NCBI RefSeq assembly: GCF_920984735.1
Contig: NZ_CAKLBU010000001.1
Coordinates: forward strand, 337,587-401,586
DNA from: Pedobacter sp. Leaf250
Lineage (GTDB): Bacteria > Bacteroidota > Bacteroidia > Sphingobacteriales > Sphingobacteriaceae
DNA: 64,000 nt
Reading direction: 5' to 3'
Under the pieces are notes generated by a model. That model saw only the letters and a program-made list of their open reading frames with translations. It was not told where the DNA came from and did no database searches. Positions 1 to 8,343 of this stretch are shown here, piece after piece. Position 1 is the first letter of the stretch; every line of letters begins with the position of its first letter. A program made the translations under genes and the position numbers.

Positions 1-1
1 T

Positions 2-1834
2 ATATTACCGGTTTATCAGTTCGATAAATCCATTTCTGATAATGCTTTAGAAGAATTTTCAAATGATTTTGATATCAAATGGAAATCCACACAACTTGAT
101 GAAAAAGATCGTTCGCAGTTCAAAACCGAAGCTTATAATCTACTGAAAATCATTTATCAAAAAGGTGTTGTCGGTTTAAACGTAAAACATCAAGGCGGCG
201 CAAAGCATTATGATTTTTCGTTAATGGAAAACAATGTCTCCAAAACGAGAAATACACAAGATGTTTTTACTGCCGAAACAGCACTATTATTTTTTAAGGC
301 AAACTTTAAGGCTACGAATCAGGTCATGGTCGATTTGGTGACAAATTTAGCAATGGATCACATTGTGCCAAATATTGTTTTTGATGAAAGATTAACGCAG
401 GTGATCAAGGATAATACAATAAATAATATTTCTACTACCAAAGGAATGGTGCAAAAGGGAGAATTAATTGTTGCTAAAAACGATGTAATTGACGAAGAAA
501 TTTATCAAAAACTCGAATCTTATAAAACAACTTATGATGCCCAAACAAAAACCATAGGAAGTAGAATGCTTGTTTATGTAGGTCAGGTGGTTTTGGTCAG
601 TTTTATTTTAACCATTTTAATGTCGTTCCTATTTCTGTTTAGGAAAGATATTTTTGCCGATAATCGACAACTGTCGCTAATACTCATTGTAACAACAGGC
701 ATGTTGCTGGCGCTTACCTGGGCAATTAAAATGGAAATTCCAAGTTTGTATTACATTCCATTCTGTGTGGTTCCGATTATAATAAGAATACTGTTTGATA
801 CCCGTTTAGCACTTTACCTTCACATGTTGGTAATTCTTATTGCCGGTTTTTTTGTCGCAAATAGCTTTGAATTTGTGTTTTACCAGGTAACTGCTGGTAT
901 GGTTGCCATATTTAGTATTAAAAATTTTGTAAAAAGGGAACGATTTCTCGTTTCGGCCATGTTTATTCTTTTATCATATTTCGTGGCATTTGTCGGCATC
1001 GCTTTACTACGTGAGGGAAGTTTTCGGGAAATCGAGTGGATAAACTTCGTTCCTTTTGTTTTTAGTGTTTTATTGTCTCTCTTGGCCTATCCATTAATTT
1101 ACCTTTTCGAACGTATTTTTGGTATCACTTCCGATGTGGCTTTGATAGAACTTACCAATACCAATAACAAATTACTTCGCGAGCTGGCCTTTAAAGCACC
1201 TGGAACCTTTCAGCACTCATTACAGGTTGCAAACTTAGCAGAGGCTGCAATATTTAAAATTGGTGGTAACTCTGTTCTGGTTAGGGCAGGAGCACTTTAT
1301 CATGATATTGGTAAAGTTGATAACCCCCAATATTTTATCGAGAACCAGAATACGGCAGTAAGTCCGCACGATAAATTGCCTTACGAGCAAAGTGCACAAA
1401 TTATTATTCAACATGTGCACAAGGGAATTGAGATTTTAAGGAAAAATCAAATTCCCGAAGCCATTATTGATTTCATTCGGACACATCATGGAAATACTCG
1501 GGTAGATTACTTTTATCAATCCTTCTTGAAAAACACGCCCGAAAAATTCGTTGATGAAAACATTTTTCGATACCCTGGGCCGATACCTTTTAGTAAAGAG
1601 CAAGGGGTATTAATGCTCGCAGATTCTGTCGAAGCAGCGTCAAGAAGTCTAAAAAATCCCGATGCGCAGAACATTAATGACATCGTTGAAAGAATAATTA
1701 ACTACAAATTGGAACAAAATCAATTAGATAATTGCGATTTAACATTAAAAGATATTGAAACTATCAAATTGATTTTCAAGACGATGCTGATGAGTATCTA
1801 TCATGTGCGAATAGATTATCAACAAGTTTTGTAA
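2..1834 (+). CDS. 7TM-HD domain phosphohydrolase, PgpH/YqfF-like (5' end outside window)
   Basis: The frame is open from base 2, so the true start lies before the window; the ATG at 224 is an internal methionine. The visible order is the end of an extracellular 7TMR-HDED domain (to about base 540), a run of hydrophobic membrane segments (about 560-1130), then a cytoplasmic HD domain with a conserved FQHSLQVANLAEAA helix near 1208, the metal-binding HDIGK motif near 1300 and an HHG motif near 1485. Members of this family (PgpH) are known to hydrolyse cyclic di-AMP; that substrate is taken from the family and is not shown by the sequence. The gene ends about 80 bases before tRNA-Ser. Family call is firm; specificity is less sure. 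Confidence 0.88.
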   Translation: MLPVYQFDKSISDNALEEFSNDFDIKWKSTQLDEKDRSQFKTEAYNLLKIIYQKGVVGLNVKHQGGAKHYDFSLMENNVSKTRNTQDVFTAETALLFFKANFKATNQVMVDLVTNLAMDHIVPNIVFDERLTQVIKDNTINNISTTKGMVQKGELIVAKNDVIDEEIYQKLESYKTTYDAQTKTIGSRMLVYVGQVVLVSFILTILMSFLFLFRKDIFADNRQLSLILIVTTGMLLALTWAIKMEIPSLYYIPFCVVPIIIRILFDTRLALYLHMLVILIAGFFVANSFEFVFYQVTAGMVAIFSIKNFVKRERFLVSAMFILLSYFVAFVGIALLREGSFREIEWINFVPFVFSVLLSLLAYPLIYLFERIFGITSDVALIELTNTNNKLLRELAFKAPGTFQHSLQVANLAEAAIFKIGGNSVLVRAGALYHDIGKVDNPQYFIENQNTAVSPHDKLPYEQSAQIIIQHVHKGIEILRKNQIPEAIIDFIRTHHGNTRVDYFYQSFLKNTPEKFVDENIFRYPGPIPFSKEQGVLMLADSVEAASRSLKNPDAQNINDIVERIINYKLEQNQLDNCDLTLKDIETIKLIFKTMLMSIYHVRIDYQQVL

Positions 1835-1840
1835 TTTTTT

Positions 1841-1870
1841 TTTGTAGAATAGGTTGTTTTACTATATTTG
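1841..1870 (+). promoter_or_regulatory. Promoter of the tRNA-Ser gene (Bacteroidota type)
   Basis: TTTG at 1841-1844, an 18-base spacer, then TATATTTG at 1863-1870, matching the Bacteroidota -33 TTTG / -7 TAnnTTTG consensus. It begins 7 bases after the upstream stop codon and lies about 43 bases before tRNA-Ser, so it is well placed to drive the tRNA cluster. Confidence 0.6.
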
Positions 1871-1913
1871 CAGACCTCAAAACAACGTCGGTAGGACGAA
1901 AAATGAGGAAGTT

Positions 1914-2001
<88 letters not shown>

Positions 2002-2102
2002 GAGAATAAAAAATATTTAAGCAAAAAAATTGATTTATCATTTTAAAATCGTTTCTTTGCCAACCCTTCGAAAAAGGGTTTAACAAAAGAAGATACCAAG
2101 TT

Positions 2103-2176
2103 CGGGATGTAGCGTAGCCCGGTATCGCGCCTGCTTTGGGAGCAGGAGGTCGTAGGTTCGAATCCTGCCATCCCGA
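2103..2176 (+). tRNA. tRNA-Pro (anticodon TGG), copy 1
   Basis: A 74-base cloverleaf: acceptor CGGGATG (2103-2109) pairs with CATCCCG (2169-2175), discriminator A2176. Anticodon stem-loop CCTGC-TTTGGGA-GCAGG gives anticodon TGG (reads CCA and related proline codons). T arm GGTTCGAATCC. CCA is not encoded. Identical to the copy 132 bases downstream. Confidence 0.97.
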
Positions 2177-2234
2177 CAAAAAGTTTTAACCTACTTTTTC
2201 AAAAAAAGGTTTAACAAAAGGTGATACCTAAGTT

Positions 2235-2308
2235 CGGGATGTAGCGTAGCCCGGTATCGCGCCTGCTTTGGGAGCAGGAGGTCGTAGGTTCGAATCCTGC
2301 CATCCCGA
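2235..2308 (+). tRNA. tRNA-Pro (anticodon TGG), copy 2
   Basis: Same 74 bases as the first tRNA-Pro gene: acceptor CGGGATG/CATCCCG, anticodon TGG, discriminator A2308. It is followed by a strong hairpin terminator and then by a broken tyrosine recombinase gene, so this is the copy that could have served as an integration target. Confidence 0.97.
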
Positions 2309-2333
2309 CACTTACAGATACAAATCGTATCAA

Positions 2334-2364
2334 AAACCCTCTAAATGGTTCATTTAGGGGGTTT
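2334..2364 (+). terminator. Hairpin terminator after the tRNA cluster
   Basis: AAACCCTCTAAATG (2334-2347), loop GTT, CATTTAGGGGGTTT (2351-2364): a 14-bp stem with one G-T pair, flanked by A-rich DNA upstream and followed by a T-rich tract, so it could work in both directions. Confidence 0.75.
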
Positions 2365-2572
2365 CGTGTTTTTATTGGTATCAGTTTAGGTAAAAGAATA
2401 TCAAACTTTTTTTACCAAATCCAATACCAGACTTTTCTCAGTATTATTGTTCTCTCAACAAAATCGAAATTTTTTTAGACATATTTTTTTTAAACAAAAC
2501 TACCATATCCGTATATCCATTTTTTATCTGCTTTTGGTATTGGATTTGGTAAAAAAAGATGGAGGAAATTCG

Positions 2573-3811
2573 ATGAAATCTCATCACAGTTTTAGTGTTA
2601 ATTTCTACATTAGAAGTGACAGGAAGGCCTTTGGGGTCGCTCCTTTGTATGTTAGAATTACGGTTGATGGAAAGATGGTTTATTTTTCTATAAAAAAGTC
2701 GGTGGATCCATCACAATGGAACCAAAGAGCTCAGAAAATGAAAGGAAATTCACCAGAGAATAATTCTGTGCGTGACAGAATGCGACAAGTTCTGAACGAT
2801 ATCAATGTTGCTTACGATGAACTACGTTTTCAGAAAGAGTTGGTAACAGCAGAAAAGATTAAAATCAAAGTGGAAGGCGAGGAGCAGGGCAAGTCATTAA
2901 AAGACTTAATTAAATACCATTTCGATCAACCGGGTAAATTACTAGCTACAGGCACATTAAAAAATTACTATTCCACAGAGCGATTTCTATCAGAATTTTT
3001 AAAGAGAAAAAAGTTATCAGACATTCAGCTCGGAAGAATAGATTTTAAGTTTATTACTGATTTTGGCGTTTATTTACGAACTAAAGCACCTGATAAAGGA
3101 CAGAGACCTTGCACTAACAATACAGTAATGAAACACGTGGAAAGATTTCAGAAGTTGATGGGGCTTGCGTTAAAATTTGGCTGGATTTTGAGAGATCCTT
3201 TCCTTCATTTTACTCGAAAACTTGTGACTAAAGACCGCGAGGTTCTTAATGATAATGAATTGGCTTCAATTCAACAGGTAGATTTGCCCGATACTGTTCA
3301 AGCTGTTGTGCGTGATAGGTTTATTTTCAGTTGTTACACTGGGCTTGCTTACAGTGAAATCAGCTCCCTTGCTTCCCATCACATTACGACTGATAATGAA
3401 GGAGGTGTCTGGCTCGTGATGCAAAGGAAGAAAACATTAAATACCAATGGGCGAAGTTTTCATGTATTGGTACTACCAGTAGCCATGGCTCTGATTCAAA
3501 AATATAAACTATCTCCTGAAGCGATCAATAGGGAAACAATTTTCCCCTGACCTTCGAATCAATACACAAACAGGAGTTTAAAGGTAATTGCGCAAAAGGC
3601 GGGGGTGCGCAGAGAATTGACCTTTCACGTTGCCAGGCATACATTTGCCACGACTGTGACGTTAGAGAAAGGAATCTCAATTGAGAGCGTGTCGCATATG
3701 CTAGGGCACTCAAATATCCGAACGACACAAATTTATTCGAAAGTTAATCAGAAAAAGGTAGCGAATGAGATGAAGTATCTTTTTATGGCCCAGCAGATAG
3801 TGATAACATAA
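2573..3811 (+). pseudogene. Tyrosine recombinase (phage-type integrase), interrupted by an in-frame TGA
   Basis: A site-specific recombinase of the Bacteroidota type: N-terminal SAM-like/arm region, core-binding domain, C-terminal catalytic domain. The start at ATG 2573 is preferred over a frame extension to 2447 because it follows GGAGG (2561-2565) and begins MKSHHSFSVNFYI, as in the family. The frame is interrupted by TGA at 3548-3550, directly after ETIFP, and then continues in the same frame (PSNQYTNRSLK...) to a complete catalytic end: HVARHTFA, MLGHSNIRTTQIYSKV with H-x-x-R, H and Tyr. Upstream, TGLAYSEISSL lacks the usual first catalytic Arg, as is common in this group. One base change would restore the gene. 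As written, the product of the first part has no catalytic Tyr. It sits just after two tRNA-Pro genes, a usual integration site. Confidence 0.85.
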
Positions 3812-3851
3812 GAATAAGTCTTAATATCCCAATTTCATTTTCTTTAATTTT

Positions 3852-3885
3852 GGTAGTAGGCTGTAATCTATCGCAGCCTGCTATC
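3852..3885. terminator. Hairpin, possible terminator between convergent genes
   Basis: GGTAGTAGGCTG (3852-3863) pairs with CAGCCTGCTATC (3874-3885) with two G-T pairs, 10-base loop. It lies between the recombinase end and the convergent oxidoreductase. There is no uninterrupted T run right after it, so termination is only likely. Confidence 0.4.
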
Positions 3886-3937
3886 AATACTATTACGTTT
3901 TTAAACGAGGCCAGCTAAATCTGTTACTAAACGTTTT

Positions 3938-5056
3938 TTAAGTAGTAAGTGGGACTTTTTTGCCTGTTTTAACCGCCTCGAAGATGGCATCAATAATTTT
4001 AAGGTCTTTCAAGGCTTCTTCTCCGTTCACTGGAACTATCGGCTTTTTATTTGCAAAAATAATGTCGGCCATTTCGTCCATTTGTACCGTTTGGTGAATG
4101 GTTACCGGTTGCGTGAGTTCGCCCTGATGTGTCCTTCCCTTTATCGGACCATAACCGGTTGAGGGCTGCATTTCTGCAAATCCTTTGTCACCACTTAGAA
4201 AAAATCTATCTAGATGATTAATGTTGTAGCTAGATAAGCAGGATGCTACAGCACCACTGGTGAAACCGAGTTGGAATTGAATGGTTTCATCAACACCAAC
4301 TTTAAATTTTACCGGATCCGTTTTGGTTTCCTGAGCGGTCACCCAAATCGGTTCTTCACCCACCATATACCTCGCTCCATTAAGTGCATAAATCCCGATA
4401 TCCATCATTGATCCGCCGCCAGCTAGCGCTTTGTTTAAACGCCACTGTTTAGGATCCCCTGCTTTAAAACCACATTGCCCCTGGAAAAACATCACCTTAC
4501 CAAATTCTCCGGCATTTCGCATCCGGATCACTTCCAATGTGCGTGGCTCAAAATGCATTCTGTAGCCAACCAGCAATTTTACATCTGCTTTTTTACAGGC
4601 GTCTATCATCTCTTGTCCCTCTCTGGCATTTAGCGCCATGGGTTTTTCGCATATCGCGTGTTTCCCCGCATTGGCTACACGGATGACCTGACTATGGTGC
4701 AATGCGTTTGGTGTAATCACATAAATCGCATCAATATCCGGATTGTTTTTCACCTGATCGAAGTTGTTATAATTGTAGCAATTTTTTTCAAGGATATTAT
4801 ACTTCGCTTGCCAGTCTTTGATTTTAGAAGGAGTACCACTAATAACACCTACCAGCTTAGCTTTAGTGCAGTCTTTCATTGCTTCGGCGACACGGGTACC
4901 ATATCCACCCAAACCCATGATAGCAACCCTCAATACTTTTCCCTGGTAGGGCTGTTCATTATCATCTGAAGAATCAGCAAATGTTGATAATGAATTCAAT
5001 TGCAGCATCAAGGCTGATGCACCTATATTTCGTAAAAAATCTCTTCTGGTATTCAT
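3938..5056 (-). CDS. Gfo/Idh/MocA family oxidoreductase with twin-arginine signal
   Basis: NAD(P)-dependent oxidoreductase of the glucose-fructose oxidoreductase family. The start at ATG 5056 gives MNTRRDFLRNIGASAL, a Tat signal with the RRxFL core, so the protein is probably exported folded with its cofactor; a TTG four codons upstream is possible but not needed. The Rossmann motif GLGGYGTRVAEAM lies near residue 50, the EKPMALN motif near 138 and the GGGSMMDIGIY motif near 215. Substrates in this family are sugars or sugar derivatives and the specific one cannot be told here. About 370 residues, normal length. It is convergent with the broken recombinase and has no clear operon partner. Confidence 0.88.
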   Translation of the reverse strand: MNTRRDFLRNIGASALMLQLNSLSTFADSSDDNEQPYQGKVLRVAIMGLGGYGTRVAEAMKDCTKAKLVGVISGTPSKIKDWQAKYNILEKNCYNYNNFDQVKNNPDIDAIYVITPNALHHSQVIRVANAGKHAICEKPMALNAREGQEMIDACKKADVKLLVGYRMHFEPRTLEVIRMRNAGEFGKVMFFQGQCGFKAGDPKQWRLNKALAGGGSMMDIGIYALNGARYMVGEEPIWVTAQETKTDPVKFKVGVDETIQFQLGFTSGAVASCLSSYNINHLDRFFLSGDKGFAEMQPSTGYGPIKGRTHQGELTQPVTIHQTVQMDEMADIIFANKKPIVPVNGEEALKDLKIIDAIFEAVKTGKKVPLTT

Positions 5057-5272
5057 AGTCAGCAATTAAGGATGGATGTAATAATATAAAATACGGATTG
5101 TTCCTCATCATTTGGTACATTACTTGATCCGTTGAATTGTGTAAACTAAAATTTAAAGGCTCTTTGTTTTATTTTGGTCGACTTCCAAATCATAAAATCC
5201 CTATTCCCGGTTATGCCTTCACTGAAACATGATCATCAAAATGTTCTACCATATTATGTAACGATATTTATT

Positions 5273-5491
5273 TTAAACCCATTGTCTGTTAAATTCTCCT
5301 TTTAACTCGATAATTATGATAACTACCGCGGTGTCATTGATGCTATTCAAATTTTTGATCTTCCCGAAGCTCAATAACTTCATCTTTTTTATATGGTGAG
5401 CCTTAAGATCAATGTGTTTAGTGACTACATCACCACTCGGAACTATAAACAATAAATCAAAATTGTAGTTGGTATAATTTTTTACTTTCAT
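5273..5491 (-). CDS. Small hypothetical protein (72 aa)
   Basis: An open frame starting MKVKNYTNYNFDLLF and ending in a beta-rich, lysine-containing stretch. No signal peptide or membrane segment and no family I recognise. The residue pattern looks protein-like, and it sits in an otherwise empty gap, but there is no independent support for translation. Confidence 0.35.
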   Translation of the reverse strand: MKVKNYTNYNFDLLFIVPSGDVVTKHIDLKAHHIKKMKLLSFGKIKNLNSINDTAVVIIIIELKGEFNRQWV

Positions 5492-5687
5492 GGATACACC
5501 ATTTTGCTTGAACCAGCTCTTTAAATCTATCTGTGCGTCTATTCGAGCGCTAGTGACATGTTGATAAGGTAATCTATCCTAATAATGTATTAAAACTCCG
5601 TTTTATACATCATCTGTGAAAATTATTGTACAAGAAATTAATCAGATTGATTTAGTAGGACTTATCGAAAAACAAAGGTATAATGGG

Positions 5688-5732
5688 TTCACTTCGTGAA
5701 TATAACGGCAATCTTTCGAGGATTGCCGTTAT
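5688..5732. repeat. Two adjacent perfect hairpins
   Basis: TTCAC-TTC-GTGAA (5688-5700) is followed at once by ATAACGGCAATC (5702-5713), loop TTTCGAG, GATTGCCGTTAT (5721-5732), a perfect 12-bp stem. They lie about 50 bases downstream of the minus-strand gene ending at 5782. Neither strand has a T run after the stem. They may stabilise or end that transcript. Confidence 0.6.
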
Positions 5733-5781
5733 GCAGATTGCTATGGTAAGATCAGTTGGTTTTTTAACTGATAACCAGGAG

Positions 5782-6264
5782 CTATTTTCTTTTTTTAATT
5801 AGTGCAATCGATAGTACAGTTGCAGCTATGGTAACCAACGTTTTAGTAGCGAAATTTTTTGCATTATATCGGAGCTCAGATTTTATTCCACGTTCGGCCA
5901 GGACATTAGGGAGAATGCCATTACCTATATCTTCGATGATGCCTTCCCAAGCATTAACCCGGTCCGCAAGTATCAGCGGAATCCAGTGTCGGTATCTGTC
6001 TTCACTGTGCTTAAAAGCATAACGTCTAATTATTCCGCTTAACCCTGAAGGAGGTACGGTATTTCCGAACACGGCACTATATTGTGGCCTTTCATTGGAT
6101 TTTAGCAACTCCACGTCAACTTTTTGTTGTTCAGAACGCTCGTAGTTACTTCGCTTATGATCATCTCCCGTATAGTTTTTCATCGGGTAAGTTGGCTCAT
6201 TATCAATGTCAATATCCATTCCCCATCCCGGGATATTTTTGTAATCTTGGTTTTCAGTTTTCAT
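5782..6264 (-). CDS. Unknown protein with C-terminal membrane tail (160 aa)
   Basis: Start chosen at ATG 6264 (MKTENQDYKNIPGWGMDID), four bases after the stop of the upstream dehydrogenase, so the two are almost certainly one transcript. The N-terminal two thirds are polar and acidic; the middle has RHWIPLILADRVNAWEGI; the last 20 residues are one hydrophobic helix (TLVTIAATVLSIAL) ending IKKRK, as in a tail-anchored inner-membrane protein. I do not recognise the family. The same kind of tail closes the SDR at 8344, suggesting both act at the membrane with the dehydrogenase. Confidence 0.75.
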   Translation of the reverse strand: MKTENQDYKNIPGWGMDIDIDNEPTYPMKNYTGDDHKRSNYERSEQQKVDVELLKSNERPQYSAVFGNTVPPSGLSGIIRRYAFKHSEDRYRHWIPLILADRVNAWEGIIEDIGNGILPNVLAERGIKSELRYNAKNFATKTLVTIAATVLSIALIKKRK

Positions 6265-6268
6265 AGTT

Positions 6269-7420
6269 TTAGTGTTTGGCTGAAGGAATAAGTACAGTTT
6301 TGATACACTCGTCAAGTTTTTTTGAAAATATATTGTATGCATCTGAAATTTCTTCCAGTGGAACCCGATGGGTGATCAGGCCTTTTGGATTTAATCGACC
6401 TGCCTGTACATGTTCTATAAGTTTCGGAAGAAGCCTTTTAACAGATGCCTGGTTGGCTCGCAGTGTAATCCCTTTATTCAATACATTACCAATAGGCACG
6501 TAATTAAATGGCGGCCCATAAACCCCGACTACCGATACTATTCCTCCTTTTTTTACAGAGTTGATTGCCCACTGTAATGCAGTTGCAGCACCCGCCTGCA
6601 TCAGGGTTACCTTACCAGTGAAAGTCTGCAGGGTATTACCTTCCGCTTCACAGCCTACACAATCAATACAGACATCCGCACCATACCAGTCTGTGGTTTT
6701 TTTAAGGAATACAACCGGATCGGCCATGGATTTAAAGCTGTAAGCTTCGCATTTTGCATAATTTTTGGCAAACTCAAGGCGGTATTCGATATGGTCAATA
6801 ATGATCACCCGGGCAGCGCCAAAAAACCAGGCACACCTCGCTGCCATTATTCCAATGGGGCCAGCACCGAAAACAACCACAGTGTCACCTTCTTTGATGC
6901 CACCCATTTCGGCGGCCTGGTATCCGGTTGGAACCACATCGGTCAGTAAAACGGCATCATCAGGATCCATATCGGCAGGAATGACGGTAGGGCCAAAGTT
7001 TGCATATGGAACCCTCACATACTCTGCTTGTCCACCGTTGTAACCTCCTGCGGTATGGGAATAACCAAATATTGCCCCTACAGCCGTAGCCATCGAATTG
7101 GATTCATGACAATTGCCGTATAAGCCTTGTTTGCAAAAGTTACACTTACCACAGGCAATATTGAATGGAACCAAAACTTGATCACCAATCTTTATGTTAG
7201 TCACAAGTGGACCAATTTCCTCAATAATTCCGATGAACTCATGTCCGAAAGTTGAACCCACGCGGGTATCCGGAACCATACCATGATACAGGTGTAAATC
7301 TGAACCACAGATACAAGTTCTGGTAACACGGACAATTGCATCTTCAGGATGAAGGATTTCCGGCATCGGGCGCTGTTCGACGCGTACGCGAAATGGCCCT
7401 CTGTAATTCATTGCTAGCAT
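6269..7420 (-). CDS. Zinc-dependent alcohol dehydrogenase, formaldehyde-dehydrogenase-like
   Basis: Medium-chain dehydrogenase of 383 residues. Catalytic zinc site: CICGSDLHLYHG near residues 36-47 and GHE near 60. Structural zinc site: the four cysteines of ACGKCNFCKQGLYGNC near 89-104. Rossmann motif GAGPIG near 190, followed by the acidic end of strand beta2 (IIIDH), which favours NAD. This subgroup resembles glutathione-independent formaldehyde dehydrogenase and related enzymes that oxidise small aldehydes or alcohols; the real substrate is unknown. Coupled to the tail-anchored protein downstream (4-base gap). Confidence 0.85.
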   Translation of the reverse strand: MLAMNYRGPFRVRVEQRPMPEILHPEDAIVRVTRTCICGSDLHLYHGMVPDTRVGSTFGHEFIGIIEEIGPLVTNIKIGDQVLVPFNIACGKCNFCKQGLYGNCHESNSMATAVGAIFGYSHTAGGYNGGQAEYVRVPYANFGPTVIPADMDPDDAVLLTDVVPTGYQAAEMGGIKEGDTVVVFGAGPIGIMAARCAWFFGAARVIIIDHIEYRLEFAKNYAKCEAYSFKSMADPVVFLKKTTDWYGADVCIDCVGCEAEGNTLQTFTGKVTLMQAGAATALQWAINSVKKGGIVSVVGVYGPPFNYVPIGNVLNKGITLRANQASVKRLLPKLIEHVQAGRLNPKGLITHRVPLEEISDAYNIFSKKLDECIKTVLIPSAKH

Positions 7421-7699
7421 ATGATTTGTTTTAAGGTGAAAATGGTACCGGAAAATATTTCTCGGATAATTTGGTAGTGCTTTAGTACTTCTTTAATACC
7501 GCAGAAGGAATAGTTTAGACAACGGAGAATTTCTTTCATCTTGTCTGTATCGATCTTACTTAACAACCGTAATCAAATACAGAAGTTTTGTAAATTTCTT
7601 TAATGACTAATTTCTGAGCTCTTTAATCGCTGCGGATGTCAAATTAATCAATGAATATTGGATGATCTTTTCCTGGTACGACCAACGCATCAGTACAGC

Positions 7700-8029
7700 T
7701 TAAAAAGATTTATTAAGATCATACCCAGTTGAATCATGTTTTGCCCGTTCCCGATATTCGTTCAAAAATTGCTTCACGCTTTCAGGCGGCTCGTGTTCTG
7801 AAAGCATTTTTTTAAGGTCCATATTGTTTGATAGCATTAATTGGAGATTATACTCCCAGTTTAACAATGCTTCTTCAATAGATTTTCCGCAACCATATAT
7901 TCCGCTCTGCGGATTATTCCCATACAGTGCACAGAAATTATCTTCATTTTTAAATATGATGGGATTGAATTTAGCAGCTGTTCCTTCAAGCACGACCTGG
8001 ACGATTAATTTTTCTGGAATATTCATCAT
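7700..8029 (-). CDS. Small protein, possibly HicB-like fold (109 aa)
   Basis: Begins MMNIPEKLIVQVVLEG and has a pattern resembling HicB-type domains: a beta strand, then a FCALYGNNPQSGIYGCG turn, then SIEEALLNWEYNLQLML helix, followed by a charged C-terminal helix. There is no DNA-binding domain and no HicA toxin partner beside it, so a toxin-antitoxin role is not supported. Probably a real gene; function unknown. A weak copy of the window's damage-type palindrome lies 30-48 bases upstream (8059-8077). Confidence 0.6.
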   Translation of the reverse strand: MMNIPEKLIVQVVLEGTAAKFNPIIFKNEDNFCALYGNNPQSGIYGCGKSIEEALLNWEYNLQLMLSNNMDLKKMLSEHEPPESVKQFLNEYRERAKHDSTGYDLNKSF

Positions 8030-8343
8030 TTATTGGCTTTAAATCATTTATGCGGTAAGTACTGAAAATATTAGTTATTCACGCTTCTTACACTACCTGA
8101 GTATTCAGATTGAGTCGGCATGACCGACCTTCTCGGATTCGATTGATTGTAGTTAATAAGACAACATGCTCTTATTCATTTTGGTTTTATCTGCTGACAA
8201 GCTTCTTGCGGGTAAAAATAACTGAAGGCATAGCCTGTTTTTCGGGTACCCTAAAATTGCTTAAACCATCATTGAACGACGCGTAACTTCCTTGCATATA
8301 AAGAAAGATCGTTTATCCTCTTCAATAGCGCGCGGTATCATGT
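8030..8343. other. Gene-free stretch
   Basis: No credible frame on either strand. It holds a weak palindrome GTACTGA-AAATA-TTAGTTA (8059-8077), similar to the umuD operator, and a small hairpin GTCGG-CATGA-CCGAC (about 8114-8128). The latter looks superficially tRNA-like but no cloverleaf can be drawn. Confidence 0.4.

Larger units (their letters stand above)
2071..2308 (+). repeat. Tandem duplication carrying the two tRNA-Pro genes
   Basis: Two direct repeats with a period of about 132 bases (2071-2176 and 2203-2308). The tRNA parts are identical. The leaders (AAGGGTTTAACAAAAG... and AAAGGTTTAACAAAAG... followed by GATACC and AAGTTC) are similar but already diverged, including a one-base length difference, so the duplication is not recent, or only the tRNA part is kept identical. 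Confidence 0.8.

Noticed and set aside
3925..3950. TTACTA...TAGTAA inverted repeat as another damage-type operator
   Set aside because: The arms are 13 bases apart instead of 7 between TACTA-type halves, and it lies at the 3' end of a gene, not at a promoter.
8105..8150. Possible tRNA fragment or attachment site near a GTCGG-CATGA-CCGAC hairpin
   Set aside because: No T-arm consensus or cloverleaf can be formed and it does not match the 3' end of the tRNA-Pro or tRNA-Ser genes.
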